Positions 1-11,000 of a stretch of 64,000 nucleotides of DNA are shown in pieces (the first letter of the stretch is position 1; each line of letters begins with the position of its first letter). The notes below the pieces were generated by a model, which made no database searches, was not told the DNA's origin, and worked only from the letters and a program-made list of their open reading frames with translations. The stretch comes from Rhyzopertha dominica. Lineage: Eukaryota > Arthropoda > Insecta > Coleoptera > Bostrichidae. Location: the NCBI GenBank assembly GCA_025024175.1, contig QCXZ01000001.1:39798942-39862941 (forward strand), written 5' to 3'. Both the position numbers and the translations under genes were made by a program.

Positions 1-111
1 TAAATAGTTGTTTAGAACCTAAGTCGTATCTCTCCTGCCTTCGCCCCTAGTTCTTTGTTTCAGGTAATCACTAGCACAACGGCGCACAGCCCAAGTCCGA
101 GGGTTGTGACA
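1..111 (+). repeat. 5' LTR, 3' portion only
   Basis: Direct repeat of 4737-4847, 110 of 111 bases identical (G/T difference near position 102). It ends in TTGTGACA, the same terminus as the 3' LTR. Confidence 0.9.
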
Positions 112-285
112 TGTGGTGGAGGCGCTCTTTCGATCCAGATGTACCCAGTGTGACAAATGGTGGTGGTCTACAACAAAATGAAAATTAACCTTTTAACCAA
201 CATTAAACCTATCCATTATTCCTTATTACTTAAGAGTATGGGAAGACGGTCAGCAAAGGGGTTCAAGGCTTTCAGCTCGTTCTAA

Positions 286-447
286 AGCTAAGAGGTCAGC
301 CACATAAGTCTGCGTAAACCCTCATAGCCTCAGACTGTTGGTTGTAGGCAGGCAGATCTAGCTAGTATAGCTAAAAGGTCAGCCAGATAAGTCTGCGTAA
401 ACCCTCATAGTCTCAGACTGTTGGTTGTAGGCAGGCAGATCTAGCTT
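286..447 (+). repeat. 83-bp tandem duplication in the LTR element leader
   Basis: Two head-to-tail copies with an 83-bp period (286-368 and 369-447) differ at only a few positions. They lie between the 5' LTR and the gag-like ORF, in the untranslated leader where packaging or primer signals usually sit. Confidence 0.85.
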
Positions 448-761
448 GCGTGAGCCAAGCCGAGGTCCTCCTAAACAGATCGAACCTCATATTTCTATTT
501 ATTCCTTATTTAACCAAAATAAAAAGCACAGGCAGTCATTACAAATGGGCATTTATACGAAGAAGTTCTGCAACCCATGCCAAGAGGAGGAACCCACCAT
601 CCAAAGTAAGAAATATAATTGACCCCCTACCACCCACCCCAAACTGCGGCTTAGGTTCACACTATCAGATTTTTATAACAATTTAATGTAAATGCAAATG
701 CGTTTGTTAAAATATTTTTGCAGAAAATAGGTATTTCGAAATAGAAGCACATAGGGAAGCA

Positions 762-2252
762 ATGGCCAACAAAGTAACCATCGAAGAAGCCTTAAGAAAC
801 CGCCCACCTCCTGTATTTCCAAAGTTTCGAGCACCTTCAATTTTTAATCCTGCTGCAGATAACCCAATAATCTTTATTAGGCAATATGACGAAATTTCTG
901 ATTTTAATGGTTGGCAAGATAACTATAAAATTCTATATTTAGGTAATTTCTTGCACGAAGCTTCACGAATTTGGTATAGCAAGTACATCAATGAACAAAG
1001 TAATTTAGGTAAAAGCTGGTATCAAATCAAACAAGATTTTATAGATCAATTTGGTGGTATTTATGCCCTAAGAAAATTAAAATTTGAATTAAATTCCAGA
1101 AAACAATCAGAAACAGAAGATATCAAGCAATATTTTTACGATTTAGTTGTTTTGGCACACAATGTAGATCCCAACATGTCATTTGAAAAATTTCGTGATC
1201 ATTTTGAATTCGGACTACATCCATCATTTTATGAATCATATTATTTGTTAAACTACAAAGTAAGCAGCAAAGAGGAACTTCAAAGTTTAGTTTTGCATTT
1301 AAGCGATGTAAGAGAAAGGGTATCATCGACTCAAATTCCAAAAACACATTTTTTAAATTTAAAAGAAGCAATTTCAATAACTAACGATAAACCTCAATTT
1401 TCAAAACATTTAGAACATAACGTACAAAATGCCTACAAAATATCCAAACATAATAGTTTAAATAATTTCAAGACTTACTACAAAAATCAAAAAGGGATTA
1501 ATATTAATAACTTAATAACCAAAGATAATTTAAAACTTATTGCTGCTAAAAATTATATTTTAAGATCTAATGTAGAAATTAAAGTAAAATTGTTAAACTT
1601 GCATCCCAGAGTAACGTTAAATAATTTTGAAAATTTCGAATTTAGGGAAAACAAAAATCTTTTCCGAAGAAAAGGTATTGCTTGTGAAGGCTTTACATTC
1701 ATTGGAAATAATCTGTACATTACATTAATTTTAAAGTGTACCATGCGCCAGGCAATTTTTAAAGGGACAATTTTGGGTTATTTGTGCAAAAAGAGAAATG
1801 AAATAGTATCAAATTCCACAGTTCTAACTCTGCTAGAAAATTCGGGGACAGTTGGATTAGAAAAACACAAACGTTTCGAGAAGACAGATCAAGAGGGTAA
1901 AAGAGATTCTCAAATGTCTAGGGCCAACAAAGTTAATAAATTTGACAATAAAGAAAATTTTTCAAATATAAATGTAATATGCAGTAAACTCAAGGTAAAA
2001 GATAGGGAAAATTCTTTAGTCAAAAACGTTCGCCAAAAGAACTTTAATTATTGTAAAAGGCTTAAAAAATATCCAATAGGGCGTAGAAAACGTGTATCTA
2101 GGCAAATGGGCAAATGCAGTAAAGCAGGAAGATACTTGGGCTCAATAAATCAAATCTGCGGTAATAATTGTATGCGTAGGAGAAATGTTGAAATAAAGCA
2201 AGATTTAAATAAATATAGGGGACATATGTATAAAGTACGAAATAGGGTATAG
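762..2252 (+). CDS. gag: gag-like protein of the left-edge LTR element
   Basis: A 496-residue uninterrupted ORF. Residues about 45-185 have the pattern of the Ty3/gypsy retrotransposon gag (capsid) domain: an IWYSKYI segment, a tryptophan-centred KSWYQIKQDF helix, the Q-x-E-x-E-x-I-x-Y block and a closing FGL segment. There is no CCHC zinc knuckle. Residues about 255-345 form a beta-rich stretch with GIACEGFTF and KGTILGYL, faintly like the last strands of a dUTPase-like barrel. The last ~120 residues are very rich in Lys and Arg, suiting RNA binding. The start was chosen as the first ATG that keeps the whole gag domain. No second ORF follows, so no gag-pol frameshift product is expected. Family assignment comes from pattern recognition only. 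Confidence 0.75.
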   Translation: MANKVTIEEALRNRPPPVFPKFRAPSIFNPAADNPIIFIRQYDEISDFNGWQDNYKILYLGNFLHEASRIWYSKYINEQSNLGKSWYQIKQDFIDQFGGIYALRKLKFELNSRKQSETEDIKQYFYDLVVLAHNVDPNMSFEKFRDHFEFGLHPSFYESYYLLNYKVSSKEELQSLVLHLSDVRERVSSTQIPKTHFLNLKEAISITNDKPQFSKHLEHNVQNAYKISKHNSLNNFKTYYKNQKGININNLITKDNLKLIAAKNYILRSNVEIKVKLLNLHPRVTLNNFENFEFRENKNLFRRKGIACEGFTFIGNNLYITLILKCTMRQAIFKGTILGYLCKKRNEIVSNSTVLTLLENSGTVGLEKHKRFEKTDQEGKRDSQMSRANKVNKFDNKENFSNINVICSKLKVKDRENSLVKNVRQKNFNYCKRLKKYPIGRRKRVSRQMGKCSKAGRYLGSINQICGNNCMRRRNVEIKQDLNKYRGHMYKVRNRV

Positions 2253-4362
2253 CTTATAAATAAATGGCAGGAATTTACTAGAGATGTTTAAAATATAAGC
2301 AAAGAAATAAGGTTTCGAATACATGGTTAATTGAAGAGTAAATTATTAGCAGTAAACGTTAAGAATTTGTACATAAACAGTCAATGGAATGGTACTTACC
2401 AGCTGATCAGTAACTTCCGGAAGACACCAAGCCATGACAAATGAACCCATCCAGAAGGAAAAATCCAGGAATATTCCAGCAAACTACTCCTCGAGGTGTG
2501 CACATCCTAGGGAACAGGGAAGACTAGAAAGTGAATTTACAAGGATGCTAATCTTAAAAAAAAAGCGCAGAAAAGGTAAAACTCTACCAAAGGAAGGGAT
2601 ATTCAAAGGACCTATTGCTTGCCAGAAAAAAGCTAATACAGCTGTAAGTCAAATTATTGAAAATCGGGAGACCTGGCAAATAAGTTCTAATGCAGTATGG
2701 TCCTACGTGTTTTGTTTCACAAAGCACGTCCCATAAGTTCTCCTCGATCGTCGTCGTCGCTGTACAACAATTATTGTACAAAAATGATAAATTTTGAAAA
2801 GCTGCAGCATCATTTACAGTAAATGCGCAAATAAAAGTGAGCAAAGAAAATGCATGTGTGTGAAGTGAGAAAATTACAGAATGGGTTCTCTCTAAAAATT
2901 ATGCATGCACACTAACTTGGTCTTATTTATATGGGTATTAATCAACACAAATAACACTAAGCAACGGTACTAACCACTAATCCTGCGATCACGAAATTAA
3001 TAAGTTAACTGTAATTTTTTTTTGTAGGTACCTACACAAAATTATTTAATAAGGTTTAATTTATTTAAATTTAGAACACTTAAACGTCATTATTATAGAC
3101 GAAAAAAAAAGATAATTATACTAGTAATTACAAGGTTTAGGATGTTTATACGATATATAATAGAATTATTTCTATAGGAAAATAATCAAGAGAGGTTAAG
3201 ATCAATAAGCAAATTAAAATTTTGTACAATATATTTAAGATAGGTAAAATGATTTAAATAAAAGCAAAATTTAGATATATTTACAAATAAGTAAACGTAG
3301 GTAAGATCTTAGGAATTTTTTATAGATAGATAAACTGATTATTAAGTAGAAATAAACACTAAAATAGGCACAACTAAAGCATTAATATTAAAATTTTTAT
3401 ACAAGTTCATACTACCATAGATATTTACTTACCGTTTTTGTTTATATTTTCCATGTCTCGGCCCGCACACACGCCCACACATCACACGAACAGGCACGAT
3501 ACACTGGCAGCAAGACGACCGCCAAAATTTCCAAAGTACTGGCTCCACGTTCGACTCCAGGTGACTACGACGATATAGCGTCTACCAAAACCAGGCAATT
3601 CCAAAGAAGTAAAGCAAGAATGGGTCGCCTACGCAATAATCCATAAATCACACCTATCCTTTCCTTAATCCCACAAAAATTTACCAAAATCCAAAGAAGA
3701 CTCCACAGGAAAACCGAAGACGTCGCCTATTGACCCACAAGATAGCTTCAGAGTGAAGTATTTGCATCCAACAAACTGAAGAACCACCAACATCAAACCA
3801 GTACATCGACAAAGAAATACAACGGTGTCGGAAAAGAAAATCAAATTTGCTGAATGTACAGAAATCTCCACCGGCTGTAATGAAGGTCATTCCAGGCAAC
3901 AACCACAATCGCCTACTCATCGCAAGTGCAACTTGATACCAAANACTGCAATTAGTGAAAACATGAACAGAGCCGTAACCAGTGAAATGTGAACAGTGCC
4001 GTATTAGAAAAGTGTGATCGTTAGTGTGTGTCCAAAGAACAGTGATAAATGATTGTAGACATTAAAATGGGCCCAATATGTATATGTCATTGATTAGATT
4101 TAAGCCAATAACTTTTTACTTTTGTTTTGATTATTTTGCTATTACTTCTGTTTTTTTCCAAATTTCAGTTACAGACTATTTATAATGCATTTGTTTTAAA
4201 TATCAATTTATGTTTAACAGTTGTTAATATTTAATTGTTAATTTCACTATATCTTTATTTTGTTCATTTTTGAGCTCACAGTTTGGTACAATGTAATATT
4301 TAATTCTTTTTCCACTTTTCCAGTGCAAGCTGGAGGGCCAGCTTTTCTAAGCCGGGGGGAAA
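2253..4362. other. non-coding interior of the gag-only LTR element
   Basis: About 2.1 kb between the gag-like stop and the 3' LTR. Only short ORFs occur (for example 2434-2736 +), none with recognisable domains. The 3450-3950 part is less AT-rich and rich in C and A on the + strand, with short open stretches, and could be an eroded or untranslated segment. No pol or env motif was seen. Confidence 0.6.
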
Positions 4363-4847
4363 TGTCATATATTGAATTTATTCTAAATTCATTTAATCAA
4401 ATTGTTACACATTCTAGAACAAAACGTTTACTAATTATGTCAGCATATTTGTGTCATTGCACTTCCCGCTAGCACCGAGTATAATGCTAGCGCAGCATTA
4501 TGACGTATTAGCGAGTTGAGTATAAATACTCGGATAAATCAATCGTGAATAACTAGGAACTGGGAAATAACTTAGAGTACTGCACAATGTAAAACGTTGT
4601 CCCTCTGGCCGGAGCTAGTCCTCCTAGCACAATGTAAGTAACCAGGTAAATTATTCAGTAGTCATTCTAATATATTTCTGTGTTACAGTTATTAATGTGT
4701 ATTTTATGTTACTTGTTCTACAGATTTCTTTGTTAATAAATAGTTGTTTAGAACCTAAGTCGTATCTCTCCTGCCTTCGCCCCTAGTTCTTTGTTTCAGG
4801 TAATCACTAGCACAACGGCGCACAGCCCAAGTCCGATGGTTGTGACA
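4363..4847 (+). repeat. 3' LTR, 485 bp
   Basis: Begins TGTCATATATTG and ends GGTTGTGACA. Inside are a TATA-like box in a short palindrome (GAGTATAAATACTC, about 4519-4532), an imperfectly spaced hairpin with arms ATAATGCT/AGCATTAT (about 4480-4501), and AATAAA at 4735-4740, which gives a plausible U3-R-U5 order. Confidence 0.85.
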
Positions 4848-6689
4848 ATACCATAACCTGATTTATTTCTCTTTAATTTTAAATAATACATATTTCTATA
4901 ATTAATATTAAATTGTGCTTATAATAATTTTTTACTTACTACACATTATATTTATACCACAAATGTAGTCAAAATTTAACATTGAAACAGTCTTGACAGT
5001 GTCGACGATTTGCGGATTTAAGCGAAAAATGAACGAATTTAATTTACTACCATTCCGATAATGCACGTTATTTAAATAGGCAATGTATATTAGACCAAAT
5101 TTTAATTTAATATTTAGTTTTCCCACTTAAATTCAGAAATTAGCTATGCTAGGGATTACTATGGACAGTGAAAGTTATTTACTGCCTGAATTGACTTTTT
5201 ATGAACATGTATGATATTTTTAATGGGTTTTACAGGCATATGAAGAAATGAAAAAGTATTGCCAGCCTTGGACGTCTATTCTATGTAAGTACTGCGTTTG
5301 GCCATTAAACATTCAAATTCTATCAACCATACAATTAGCCTGATGCCGCTATTCAACGACGGGAGTTAAAAAATTTTATTTTTGCTCTTTGCATGCACGA
5401 AGTTAGCGGGACCAAATAAAACTCGCCATAAAATATAAATCAGTTGCTTCACAGTTAATTACACCGGAGCTGGAACAGTAAATTAGCACCATTTATTTTA
5501 GAGTTTTTGTGGATTTTCGTGTCATTACCCAATAAATACAGAATAAATCATCCCAAATATTCAGACAAACCATTGGAAATGAAATGGTCGTTAGCTTTCC
5601 AGAAGCGCCTTTGCAAACGGATGCATTTAGAGCACAGCTTAAGCATACCTATACTTTACCTAATTTTATTTCGCTCTTGTTTTTATTTATTTCGTTGTAG
5701 TGGATTATTATGTAGAGCATTGATATAGCTGATTACAATAGCTGTATATTCTACTGTATGCTACCGAAATGCTTTCAGTAAGATAATAGTTCGGAAACTA
5801 TAATATTAAAATTTTAGTTTATATCTCACAGAACTGTCAGCAAGACTATATTCTTGTAAAGTTTTGTTTTCAAATAACTTCATGCCCTAACCTTCTCATA
5901 CAATTTACTTAATAAAAAAGACATAAGGACTATATGTATATGTGTATACATAATTGGAAGGTAGTAGGTACCGTTCATAAGTACATATATTTTGGGTTTA
6001 TTTGACCTTAGGCTAATTCAATAAAAAATACTCCTTTTCCCAACGTCGAGCTTTCGACTTTTTCTTCTTCAGTACTTTCATATACAATTTGTTGACAATT
6101 TTTAGATACAAAAAATTTACATTTACTGTAGATTATGTGATTGTTATAATGGCAAAGTTTTCAACATTAACTTCATTTCTATAATATGAACATTTAAATA
6201 CCAAAATGTTTGTCAAATGAAAATTCAAATCAATTACAAAACTGCAAATCAATATTGCCACTACATCAGTGTGACCAACTATTAATTTTTATTAAGCACT
6301 AATAACTAAAAACAATTTGTCATAAAAACTGCTTTTAATTTTGTATTTATTTTAAACAAACAAGTAGAAATTTTGTTCTATTTATATAAAGTTGATGGTT
6401 TGGATGCCACATATTTTATAATATTCATGACATTCGTGGATCTCTGCATAAAACTACGAAAATTAATTAAAACTCATATGAGAGTACCTACAACCCATCG
6501 CTCTCAGACAAGTATTTACTAGTAATTACGTATGTTCGTCATAGTTCTTAATCCAAATTTGACATTCACCATCATTCTCAGCATCAACAATCAAGTTTTA
6601 AATAACAATGAAACAAAAACAATGAAAAAATGTTTTCTTTTACAGTTTCATTATACAGTTCTATTTCTTGAACACGAACAGAATGTAAA
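4848..6689. other. no gene recognised
   Basis: AT-rich sequence with no domain-bearing ORF. The one landmark is a minus-strand stretch near 6020-6075 reading CTGAAGAAG...GTCGAAAG...CGTTGGG, which resembles the motif near 28.67 kb (see that entry). Confidence 0.5.
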
Positions 6690-7037
6690 CTATTTTGAAT
6701 CATGTTTACCAAGTAATTTAAACCCCTTCTTGTTCTTTAGATATTTCGTAGTTTTTAATAGCTCGATATATTTCTTTAAATTGTCATAACTGGATGAGGC
6801 CCATGCATGGACTTTTTTATTACCCTTCTCAGCAAAAAGTAAACATTTCCAGCAACAACCACGATACAGAAAATCTTCTATCCCAACTACGCGTTGAACT
6901 AATCTGTACTCTGGGAGAAGAGCGAGGCAATTTCTAATAAACACTTTATCGTCATATGAATGTTTAGAAAAACTGCTTTTTAAAATAAATTCCACAACAT
7001 ATCCTTTTTGATTCATCACTTTCTGTATTGTTTTCAC
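6690..7037 (-). pseudogene. hAT/ZMYM-type TTF zinc-finger fragment
   Basis: A 115-codon open stretch. Its centre reads GCCWKCLLF, followed by a tryptophan (AWASSSYDNL) and a helical lysine-rich region. This is the layout of the TTF-type zinc finger at the N terminus of many hAT-like transposases and ZMYM-like proteins (C-x2-CLLF, then W, then a D-N/H-L helix). The downstream catalytic RNase H-like domain is absent, so this is a fragment. No terminal inverted repeats were located around it. It could be a domesticated short gene, but the missing partner domain favours a relic. Confidence 0.5.
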
Positions 7038-7675
7038 AATGAAAATAAATTACTTAGGTATATCACTTTTTTAAATCTTCTTTAAAACACCACCAAAACA
7101 CATCTCGAACTTGCTAGTCTTCTACCTAACACCTAACTGTCAGAGTTGCCAGATCTTGATAAGTTGGTAGGCAATGTAATGTAAAGTAGCCCAAGTAGTC
7201 GATTCAGAAATCTATATTATACATACTTTTTAACTGATAAATAATCGAAAGATATTGTCATTTGCAAACTTTTGCGATGCACGCTAAAATAAAAAAAACT
7301 AATAGCTCATTTAAGCAGAAGTTATTGTAAAAATTAGGTATAAGTTAGGGCTGAAGAGCAACATGAAATTAAGATAAAATTTAATAAAATAAGAAACCCG
7401 TAAAAAAAAATTCCAACAAAAATCGATAATAATATATCGTGAAAATCTTGTCAAGACTTGTAGGTAGTGCTTGAAAAACCATACGATCTTAAAATATACA
7501 TAGATAAAAAATTACAATTTCACTGATGTTACATTTACGATGATTGGTTGTTAAAATAACTTTATTGAACTGCTGCGGAGAGACGGTGACGTTACGCTAC
7601 GGTAGTGCAAAAATCACTATGCAACAGAGCGCGTATTTGCTACTCCCAGAAATCAGCTTGACGGGTACTGTTCTA

Positions 7676-8034
7676 CAGGGTTTCTATAAATGATTCATGC
7701 ATCCAGGGCGCTTATGGAAATTATCGATTAAATCAGTTTGCCGCTTCTCAAGAAGGTGCTTACTTGTCATCTGTCAATTATTGAATTATTTGATATATTT
7801 TAATATGGGAAAACGCCTGGGAGTGTGTATTTTCAACATATTCTGTAGTGTTTTGTGGGATAATTAACTTTAAGGTTGCAGAAAGCTCACATTTTGGAGC
7901 GAGGTGACGTGGATCTGCAACCTTCAGTACTTTCTCCCTGCATATTGTAGCCTGGCAGCAGTTACAAAAAGGCGGCACAAAGAAATTAGAAATCAACGCC
8001 ACCCGCGTTGAATGAATCATTTATAGAAGTCCTG
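7676..8034. mobile_element. 359-bp MITE with TA target duplication (Tc1/mariner-like)
   Basis: Terminal inverted repeats of about 23 bp: left CAGGGTTTCTATAAATGATT, right arm the reverse complement with two or three mismatches. TA dinucleotides flank at 7674-7675 and 8035-8036, as expected for Tc1/mariner-type insertion. The interior has a short palindromic core (about 7869-7930) with ends AAGGTTGCAGA/TCTGCAACCTT that recurs inverted at about 17800-17865. No transposase is encoded. Confidence 0.75.
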
Positions 8035-8036
8035 TA

Positions 8037-11000
8037 TTTGACGTACTTTATGCAGCGAGCGACCTTGGTGGGCGAAGTCCCGTTACCGTTGCTTGACGTA
8101 ATTTTGTATTCAGCCAATCACGGTACGTTTGAACTAGCGTTTAAAACCGCTGATTTCCTTCGAAAGATTTTAATTTATTATTAGTATACAGATTAATAAT
8201 AAAAAAAAACAATTAATAACCGTTTTCTAATACAGGAGAACTTCATATGGAGAAAAAATTAGAGTGAAACAAAATCATGCAAATTTCTAATTGTGTGATG
8301 TACGCAAACTTCGTGCTGCCAACAATCACAATGGACGAAATGTATTTCACACTACTAAACGCGTAAAGATTTACTACTTCCTAAAATTACGCTCGTACTT
8401 CAGCTGCCGTGAGTACCTTTACCTTTTATCACAAGTTTATTGAGAACACTCGTACCGATTATTAAAAATTAATATACCTGTCTGACAATGTCGGTATTCG
8501 ATGGCGATAAGTGTAATAAGCATATGTATCTGTCGTTGGCAAGAATTGGTTCATAATTATAAAACATGGTACTGACCGAAACCGAGAAAATTGACATTCT
8601 GCTAATGCCGGGCCATGGAGACGCAAACCGAACACAGGCAGAAGTATGTGAGTTATTTAATATTAAATATCTAAAGAAGCCACCACAATATTTTGTTTGC
8701 AAAAATTTGGAGATATTGGTAATGTGCGCAACTGCGTGAATATATTACCCTACATGAAGAAAATTCCCGTACTTCGTGCAGGCGAANGAAATGAACCCTT
8801 AATAATAGTCACGGGGCAGTTTGGAAGATACTGATGTGTGAAAGGTATCGTGGGTTTAATGAATCCATTTTTCGTGCGGAACTGAATATTCTTGACGAGT
8901 TCATTTTTTACTTAAATAGTTTGCATAATTGCAATTTCTGAATTTTTAAGAAGAATTTTGTGGTGTGTTTACAAAAAAGAATAATTGAATATCAACTGAC
9001 CGAGATATTAACTACAACTTATTATGTAAAGTGGTAGAATTCAACATGAAATATTTAACAAACAAATGGTTGTAGGGTAGTGGTACCTCAGTTCCTTTTT
9101 GTTTAATTCGACGACCTTAATCGAATGCGCTATAAAAATGGGGTCGTTCTATTTAAAATTACAAACTTGTAGTAGATATTTCGGTCAGTAGATGTTCAAT
9201 TGTTTTTTTGTAAACACCATAAATTCTCCTCAAAAATTCATAAAATTTACCCATTTAAATCACTATTTACGACGTCAAATAGCTATTGTAGACTGATACC
9301 GTGAACATCATTTATACAGCTACGTCGTGCTGCTGGTTAACTTAGCGAAGATTAGTTTGAAACGTCTGGTGCTTCTTTATATATGGTATTTTTGTTAAGC
9401 CTATAAATGAATTAATAACATCGTTCTAGTACAAGTTTTTTTTAAAAAGTAGGTACTCGGTTGCAATATTTTGTTAGGTTATTTGACAGAACTTATTATT
9501 ATTATTATTATTATATACGTCAAATCACATATTTACATACTTAGTTCATTCACTGGAAAATCATGGCTCACTCTGTCTCTCAAGGTCTATGTTTGTCTGC
9601 AAGTTCTTAATCTCTCTGTCAAGTCAAACGATGATAACCACGTTACATGGTGTTGAACAGATGTTGTCTAATTAATATTCATATAATTAAGAGGCGTCTC
9701 CAGAGTTCGCCTACGTATTAAGACTTCGTGAGAGGTTTTACATAATTTACGCGCCATAAAGGGGTTAGACTAAAAATTATTCAAGTGAACTAGCAGTTTC
9801 TTTTATTATGAATGCCTATCGCAATTATTCATTAATTAACTATACAAAACTTGTCTCTATTTGCTGTCATTTGAGTGAACATTACTAGTATAGGGACGGC
9901 TATCGAGATTGGTAATGACGCAGCATTCCCAATATAATTAATATAAGTATAAAACTCTTATCTTGGGATACATTCCTGGTAGCATACTAGCATCTAACTT
10001 TTGACAAATGCTATAGCAGCAATCCTTATGATTCCATAGAAAATTCATCAAGAGATAAAGGTTGTACGAAATGCTTAATATTGTTACAACTTTTCGTCCC
10101 TGAATCACTTACAATTCGAACTATTAATAAACATTCACTATAAACTATATGAATGAACTAGCAGATTTCGCTACTATAATAACTGATTCCTACGGAATTA
10201 CTCTATCGTCTTCTGTTAATCCCACTGATTATATAAATGAATAAATCGTCGCCAGTTCCCATCCCCTTTTTTATACCCCTAACAAGCTTTCTAGGGTCCC
10301 ACGTTTCTCGATATAGAATGTTCAAGTTAAATCAAAGGTGCACTCATTGTTGATTTGAATATGTTTGGTTTACAAGTTTTATCAGATAGCTCTGATGTGC
10401 TTTTTCAATTTCCAAATGTTCCAAAAGGTTTAGTTTTCACCTTTCTGTTCGCAATATAAGACTTGGTGTTGTTTTAATCTAATGGTCAGCAAGACTTCTT
10501 GTGCCTTTATATGAGTTTATGCTTGCAACATAATGCTTAATCTTAAACAAATAGGATTAAAGAACAGCTAATATCTTCCTCTACAGTAAAGAATGAATGA
10601 AAAAATGTTATTCTTGTATATTTCTGCATAACAGAAAGAAACAACAATATAAAAAAGGTATTTTTTAAAAAGAATGCTTTTATATTGGCATTCTAAAAAG
10701 TAGTAAATAAGAAAAAATTGAACATCCAAGAAATATTTGACAAGCCCATTACAGTTACGACGTTAAGAGGTTGAGTTTGTTTGCGTTTTCTACACAAGAA
10801 AATATGAAATATTTTATAAAAATAAAAAATTTAGGGAAATTTAACTAGCCACGCTTAAGTTGGTTAAGTGTCAGTTTTGACAAGAACCATGACAGTTACG
10901 TTACGAGGTAAAGTTTCTTTGATGTTTTTTAGTGATAGCAACACTGGAAAATAAAAAGCTGATTTTCGAAATGGTTCTATTATGAAACGCAAATTGCGTA

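Larger units (their letters stand above)
1..4847 (+). mobile_element. gag-only LTR retrotransposon (Ty3/gypsy-like), 5' LTR truncated by window edge
   Basis: Bases 1-111 match 4737-4847 with one mismatch. These are the 3' parts of two LTRs, so the 5' end of the element lies just left of the window. The 3' LTR is complete (4363-4847), starts TGTCA, ends TGACA, and is preceded by a G-rich purine run (4354-4362) that fits a polypurine tract. Between the LTRs there is one long ORF, a gag-like protein at 762-2252. From 2253 to 4362 I find no protease, reverse transcriptase, RNase H or integrase motif in any frame. The near-identical LTR parts imply a recent insertion, so the lack of pol looks like the element's own architecture and not erosion. 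It would need enzymes from another element to move. A TSD cannot be checked because the left edge is missing. No convincing tRNA primer match was found after position 111. Confidence 0.8.

Noticed and set aside
112..135. TGGTGGAGGCGCTC after the 5' LTR as a primer binding site
   Set aside because: It begins with TGG, but I could not match it to a tRNA 3' end with a sensible T-arm, so no primer was assigned.
4260..4472. 70-codon ORF across the start of the 3' LTR
   Set aside because: Crosses the polypurine tract and LTR boundary; no domain, not expected to be coding.
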